A DNA stretch of 18,043 nt from Methylotenera_A sp040387035 (lineage in GTDB: Bacteria; Pseudomonadota; Gammaproteobacteria; Burkholderiales; Methylophilaceae): NCBI GenBank assembly GCA_040387035.1, contig JAZKEN010000027.1, positions 1 to 18,043 of the forward strand, read 5' to 3'. This document shows positions 15,157 to 18,043 of the stretch, one piece after another (within the stretch, counting starts at the first letter, position 1; each line of letters starts with the position of its first letter). Position numbers and translations under genes: made by a program. Under the pieces are notes generated by a model. The model saw nothing but the letters and a program-made list of their open reading frames with translations, was not told the origin of the DNA and did no database searches.

Positions 15157-16346
15157 ATTTGGTTACGCCCTGCATTTTTAGCTTCATAAAGCGCTTTATC
15201 TGCCTTGCTAATCAAGACATCAATATTGTCGTTTTTAGATAACAATGTAGAAGCTCCAATCGAAACTGTCAGCTTTAGCGCTGGCCCGCCTGACGGCAGT
15301 GGTATTTCTGCATTTTCGATAGCTGACCTCAAGCGCTCGGCAACTTCAAGCGCTTTGCCTATAGTTGTTTGCGGCAGCAAAATAGCGAACTCCTCCCCGC
15401 CCAAGCGCCCGCATAAATCAGACTCCCGCAGCGCCAGCCGACTCAGATCAGCAAAACCTTTTATAGCCAAATCACCTGCTTGATGACCATATGTATCATT
15501 AATACGCTTAAAAAAATCAATATCAACCATCAATAGGGATAGTGGACTGTTATAGCGTACCGCACGCTTCAACTCTATCTCAGACTGGTTCATAAACCAT
15601 ACCCGGGTTTGCAGGCCGGTCAAAAAATCATAATTGACCTGATTCTGCAACTCTTTCTCCAGATTTTTTAATTTGGAAATATCATTGACCAGCCACAATG
15701 ACAAACTTGCATTATAAGAAACCAGGCCACCACTCACATCAACCCAAATCGTACTGCCATCGGCTTTCCTCATTTCAAACTGTTTACGGTAAGGCTTATC
15801 TTTCTTAAGAGGATACGCCTCGCGCCCTACGTCCTGAAATGTTGACTCATTAGCAAAAAGCCGCTTAGTAGAATGCCCAATCAACTGCGACCTGGTGTAG
15901 CCCAAAATTGTACTCATCGCTTTGTTACACCACACTATTTGCCGATTTCTAAGCATCATGCTTCCAACCATCTCATTATCAAGAATGACATTGAGCTGTT
16001 CGATATGCCGGTGAAGGCTGGCGATAAAAATCCCAATCAGACTGGCGGTAATCGAAAAAAATACGATTGAACTGGGTATTTGAAAGTTTGTGGAAAGCTG
16101 ATTATAGGGCGGTATAAAGTAATAAGCACCAGCTAGGCCGGAGAGTACCGCTACCAATAATCCTGGCAACAAGCCAAAGAAGTAAAAGCTCAATATGATT
16201 GCCGGGTAGAAAGTGACGAAAGGCCCGCCACTCGCCACAGGAAGAAATGTAAAGCGGAAAAAAAGCGCAATCGTAAACAGGGTTAAAGCTAGCGCAAAAC
16301 GATAACCAGGCTTTAAATCTTTGTATGAGTCATTAAAGTTAACCAT
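15144..16346 (-). CDS. Membrane-bound PAS-GGDEF diguanylate cyclase
   Basis: A 400-aa protein that should make c-di-GMP from two GTP. The N-terminal region has four likely membrane helices (about 16-112) with GGPFVTFYPAIILSFYFFG and GAYYFIPP, the pattern of the DUF4118/KdpD-like sensor region. A PAS domain follows (about 118-235; NRQIVWCNKAMSTILGY, RKADGSTIWVDVSGG). The GGDEF domain (about 236-398) has DIDFFKRINDTYGHQAGD and the active-site GGEEF (316-320). An intact product-inhibition site RESD (307-310) lies five residues before it. All catalytic residues seen are intact and no EAL domain is present. The start ATG at 16346 has only a weak ribosome binding site. It lies close to an MshE whose N-terminus looks able to bind c-di-GMP. 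A local link is plausible but not shown. Confidence 0.92.
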   Translation of the reverse strand: MVNFNDSYKDLKPGYRFALALTLFTIALFFRFTFLPVASGGPFVTFYPAIILSFYFFGLLPGLLVAVLSGLAGAYYFIPPYNQLSTNFQIPSSIVFFSITASLIGIFIASLHRHIEQLNVILDNEMVGSMMLRNRQIVWCNKAMSTILGYTRSQLIGHSTKRLFANESTFQDVGREAYPLKKDKPYRKQFEMRKADGSTIWVDVSGGLVSYNASLSLWLVNDISKLKNLEKELQNQVNYDFLTGLQTRVWFMNQSEIELKRAVRYNSPLSLLMVDIDFFKRINDTYGHQAGDLAIKGFADLSRLALRESDLCGRLGGEEFAILLPQTTIGKALEVAERLRSAIENAEIPLPSGGPALKLTVSIGASTLLSKNDNIDVLISKADKALYEAKNAGRNQICSI

Positions 16347-16381
16347 GGCTAGTTACATATGGTAAAAATTAAAGTCATTTG

Positions 16382-16410
16382 ATTCTACTACCAAACATAG
16401 CACTAGTTAA
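16382..16410 (-). promoter_or_regulatory. Candidate promoter of the diguanylate cyclase gene
   Basis: On the minus strand TTAACT (16405-16410), 17 bases, and TAGAAT (16382-16387) lie about 36 bp before the start ATG. The -10 matches five of six consensus bases and the -35 four of six, with ideal spacing. The region is AT-rich, so a chance match is possible. Confidence 0.35.
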
Positions 16411-16600
16411 CAAATGATTCAAAAGTTGATGAAGTACGCGATTTGTACATGAAAAAGAGATGAGCTTATTCATGGCAAGTCTCGCCGTTAAATTGAGACT
16501 ATGCGAGTTATCTAGAACGCGGCCTGAAAGCGCCAGCATGAATATTACACGCAATGGAAAAGGGCGTGAGACGTGATTGAAGAAAAAAAATCAGCTGTTG

Positions 16601-16623
16601 CCCACCTAGGACGTGGGTTTTTT
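16601..16623 (+). terminator. Rho-independent terminator of an unassigned plus-strand transcript
   Basis: CCCAC (16601-16605), a seven-base loop, and GTGGG (16613-16617) are followed directly by six T. The stem is short but GC-rich and the T-run follows without a gap, so it reads as an intrinsic terminator on the plus strand. No gene upstream on this strand is established; the transcript would be a short RNA or the 34-codon frame at 16472-16576. An A-run ten bases before the stem gives a weaker T-run on the minus strand. Confidence 0.5.
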
Positions 16624-16736
16624 GCAAATCTTAAGAAATTTAGTTAAAGTAATGTTAGTTATCGCACAAAGGAATTTATAGAAGATTTTTAACGGTCAAG
16701 CCAAACGCGTTATTTTGGCCATATTCGGGGTTATAA

Positions 16737-17056
16737 ATGAAAATAATATTCGCTTTAATTGCTTTAAGTGTCTCCATTACTGCTTTAGCTGATACGTATG
16801 TTAAAGGTTACTCAAAAAAGATGGGGCTTATGTCCAACCTCACTATAGAGGCTCACCGGATAGCAATAAATTCAACACCTATAGTACGCAAGGCAGTAGC
16901 AATTCGTATGCAATGCCTGCTATCAAGCCTTATTCACCTCCTTCGACCTACAACTACAGCAATGCATACAACAATAAACAAGCGCAATGGAGAATGATCG
17001 ATGGAATTTGCTTTGAAATGGACTGCGTGCGACAAAGCGACAAGCGTTCTGGCTGA
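16737..17056 (+). pseudogene. Small secreted protein gene with a frameshift in an A6 run
   Basis: The frame opens with GGGG six bases before ATG and a clear signal peptide, MKIIFALIALSVSITALA, followed by DTYVKGYSKK. As written it then changes frame and stops at 16997 with an unrelated tail. In the frame one base off, the sequence continues GAYVQPHYRGSPDSNKFNTY and STQGSSNSYAMPAIKPYSPP, which matches the pattern I know for small secreted proteins of the type YVKGY.KKDGTYV.PHYRS. Adding one A to the A6 run at 16814-16819 gives KKDGAYV and an open frame of about 106 aa to a stop at 17056. The cause may be a real mutation or a one-base sequencing error. The function of the family is not known to me. 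The end of the restored frame overlaps the next gene by 56 bp, so its last 15-20 residues may not be native. Confidence 0.7.
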
Positions 17057-18043
17057 GCTTGGACGAACTGAGGACGTGATGTTCTCACCGAGCGGGCGGC
17101 GATTGGCCGTAGCCGGGTTCCGTGCCAACCGGATAGCTATTTTTGAGATTGTGATCGATACTGCCGCTAACGGCGACACAGTGTGCCTCACAGACGTTGT
17201 AGAGATCGAGGCGCCGACCTTGGACGAGCCGCACGGCCTGTGCTTCCTTGATGAACACACGCTGGTCGTCGCCAATCGCCACGGCGATGTAGAGATCTTT
17301 GAGGCGCCTGCGCCGGGCGCGACGATGACGCGGCACCACGTGTCGGCGCGGCAAAAGTTCGGCGGCGGATCTGGCCGTCTGATCCACACGCCCGGTTCGG
17401 TGGCGGCCTACCCACTTGACGCGCACACGGTCGAGTTGCTCGTCTGTAACAACTATTCCGACACCGTGACGCGGCACACTCTTGATCGCAGGCGCGACTA
17501 TGAGGCGACGAGCGATACGGTTCTGCTGGCGAACCAGCTCGACGTCCCTGACGGTATCAGTATCAGCCCTGACGGCGCCTGGATGGCCGTCAGCAATCAC
17601 AACACGCACAGCGTTTTGCTCTACGACCGTTCGCGGACGTTGCATCCGGGCGCTGAGCCGGACGGCATACTTCGTAACGTCCTCTGCCCGCACGGAGTGC
17701 GCTTCACCCACGACCTTGAGCACATCCTGGTCGCCGACGCTGGAGCGCCCTATGTTAATGTCTACTCGAAGAACGGCAAGAGTTGGAAAGGTCGGCGCGA
17801 CCCGTGTAGCGTGTTTCGGGTCATGGATGACACCGTGTTCGGGCGCGGGCGCACTAACACACAGGAAGGCGGTCCGAAAGGGATAGACATTGATCCGCGC
17901 GGACGGGTGCTGGCGGCCACTTGTGAGTCGCAGCCGCTCGCCTTCTTCGACCTAAGCAAGGTGGTGGACGGTCACTGTGCACCGGTGCATCGCCATCTGC
18001 GCCACCTGCAGTGGCGCATCGAGACGGTGTTGTTCTACAAGCT
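17001..18043 (+). CDS. Beta-propeller (NHL/SMP-30-like) protein, C-terminus outside the window
   Basis: An open frame of 347 complete codons runs from the ATG at 17001 to the window edge with no stop. GGAG at 16989-16992 sits eight bases before the ATG. Repeats of about 50 residues carry a P-[HDK]-G turn followed by strands: near 24 (EDVMFSPSGRRLAVAG), 77 (PHGLCFLDEHTLVVAN), 134 (VAAYPLDAHTVELLV), 183 (PDGISISPDGAWMAVSN), 230 (PHGVRFTHDLEHILVAD) and 292 (PKGIDIDPRGRVLAATC). This is the look of a six-bladed beta-propeller. There is no signal peptide, so it is probably cytoplasmic. Function and substrate are unknown to me. By hand count two 60-base lines here have 38 and 41 G+C, against 25 in the line 16861-16920. 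Its base composition is thus unlike the rest of the window, which suggests transfer or a chimeric join. The first 12-15 residues lie in the transition zone and are less certain. Confidence 0.8.
   Translation, partial: MEFALKWTACDKATSVLAELGRTEDVMFSPSGRRLAVAGFRANRIAIFEIVIDTAANGDTVCLTDVVEIEAPTLDEPHGLCFLDEHTLVVANRHGDVEIFEAPAPGATMTRHHVSARQKFGGGSGRLIHTPGSVAAYPLDAHTVELLVCNNYSDTVTRHTLDRRRDYEATSDTVLLANQLDVPDGISISPDGAWMAVSNHNTHSVLLYDRSRTLHPGAEPDGILRNVLCPHGVRFTHDLEHILVADAGAPYVNVYSKNGKSWKGRRDPCSVFRVMDDTVFGRGRTNTQEGGPKGIDIDPRGRVLAATCESQPLAFFDLSKVVDGHCAPVHRHLRHLQWRIETVLFYK

Larger units (their letters stand above)
16347..16736. other. 390-bp divergent intergenic region
   Basis: This separates the minus-strand diguanylate cyclase from the plus-strand right-end genes. 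It holds a candidate promoter for the cyclase (16382-16410), a possible 34-codon frame on the plus strand (16472-16576, beginning MASLAVKLRLCELSR), a hairpin with T-run (16601-16623), a weak promoter-like pair for the small secreted protein (TTGCAA 16622-16627, 17 bases, TAAAGT 16645-16650), and a small stem GCCAAA/TTTGGC just before that gene. I see no tRNA, no known riboswitch and no insertion-sequence end. Confidence 0.6.

Noticed and set aside
16472..16576. 34-codon plus-strand frame as a real gene
   Set aside because: The start context is only fair, the length is close to chance and I recognise no family; kept only as a possibility in the divergent region.
17085..17723. 212-codon minus-strand frame rich in Arg and Val
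   Set aside because: It lies wholly opposite the propeller frame in GC-rich DNA, where antisense frames stay open by composition; its protein is low in complexity and has no domain pattern.
17482..17886. 134-codon plus-strand frame
   Set aside because: It is an out-of-frame shadow of the propeller gene, rich in Ser, Thr and Arg, with no recognisable motif.

Overview
The window is dominated by one minus-strand locus for an MSHA-like type IV pilus, about 13 kb long, from a Gram-negative bacterium. The moderate GC content, the DUF4124 neighbour and the form of the sigma-54 response regulator point to a betaproteobacterium, perhaps close to Methylophilaceae. This placement comes from gene content and memory, not from a search.

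Reading right to left, in the direction of transcription, the order is as follows. A membrane-bound PAS-GGDEF diguanylate cyclase overlaps a secreted DUF4124 protein. An NtrC-type response regulator follows with its own good sigma-70 promoter. Then comes the pilus machine: mshM (AAA+ ATPase with a C-terminal SPOR-like domain), mshL (secretin lipoprotein), mshN (TPR protein), mshE (assembly ATPase with a c-di-GMP-binding MshEN domain), mshG (platform protein), a GspL/PilM-PilN-like fusion, a PilO/GspM-like protein, a PilP/MshK-like periplasmic protein and two prepilins. One prepilin is 432 aa and lacks Glu+5; the other is canonical, 220 aa. A moeB/thiF-type gene begins directly after the last prepilin stop and leaves the window at base 1. 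Most pilus genes overlap or lie within 50 bp of each other, so they are probably cotranscribed. No major pilin gene (mshA) and no prepilin peptidase are visible.

mshL is split in the deposited sequence by a 100-N gap. The 55 bases before the gap are identical to the 55 bases after it. Removing one copy together with the Ns restores a single open secretin frame with a lipoprotein signal peptide, so the break is an assembly artefact.

The right end is different. A 390-bp intergenic region holds divergent promoter candidates and a rho-independent terminator. It is followed on the plus strand by a small secreted protein gene frameshifted in an A6 run, and then, from about 17000, by clearly GC-richer DNA. 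That DNA carries one open frame, continuous to the window edge, for a protein that looks like a six-bladed beta-propeller. The change in composition suggests horizontal acquisition or a chimeric join.

The main functional idea is local c-di-GMP control: a diguanylate cyclase beside a pilus whose ATPase carries both 24-residue c-di-GMP-binding motifs. I see no wholly new system. The less usual points are the prepilin pair, the SPOR-bearing MshM and the right-hand junction.
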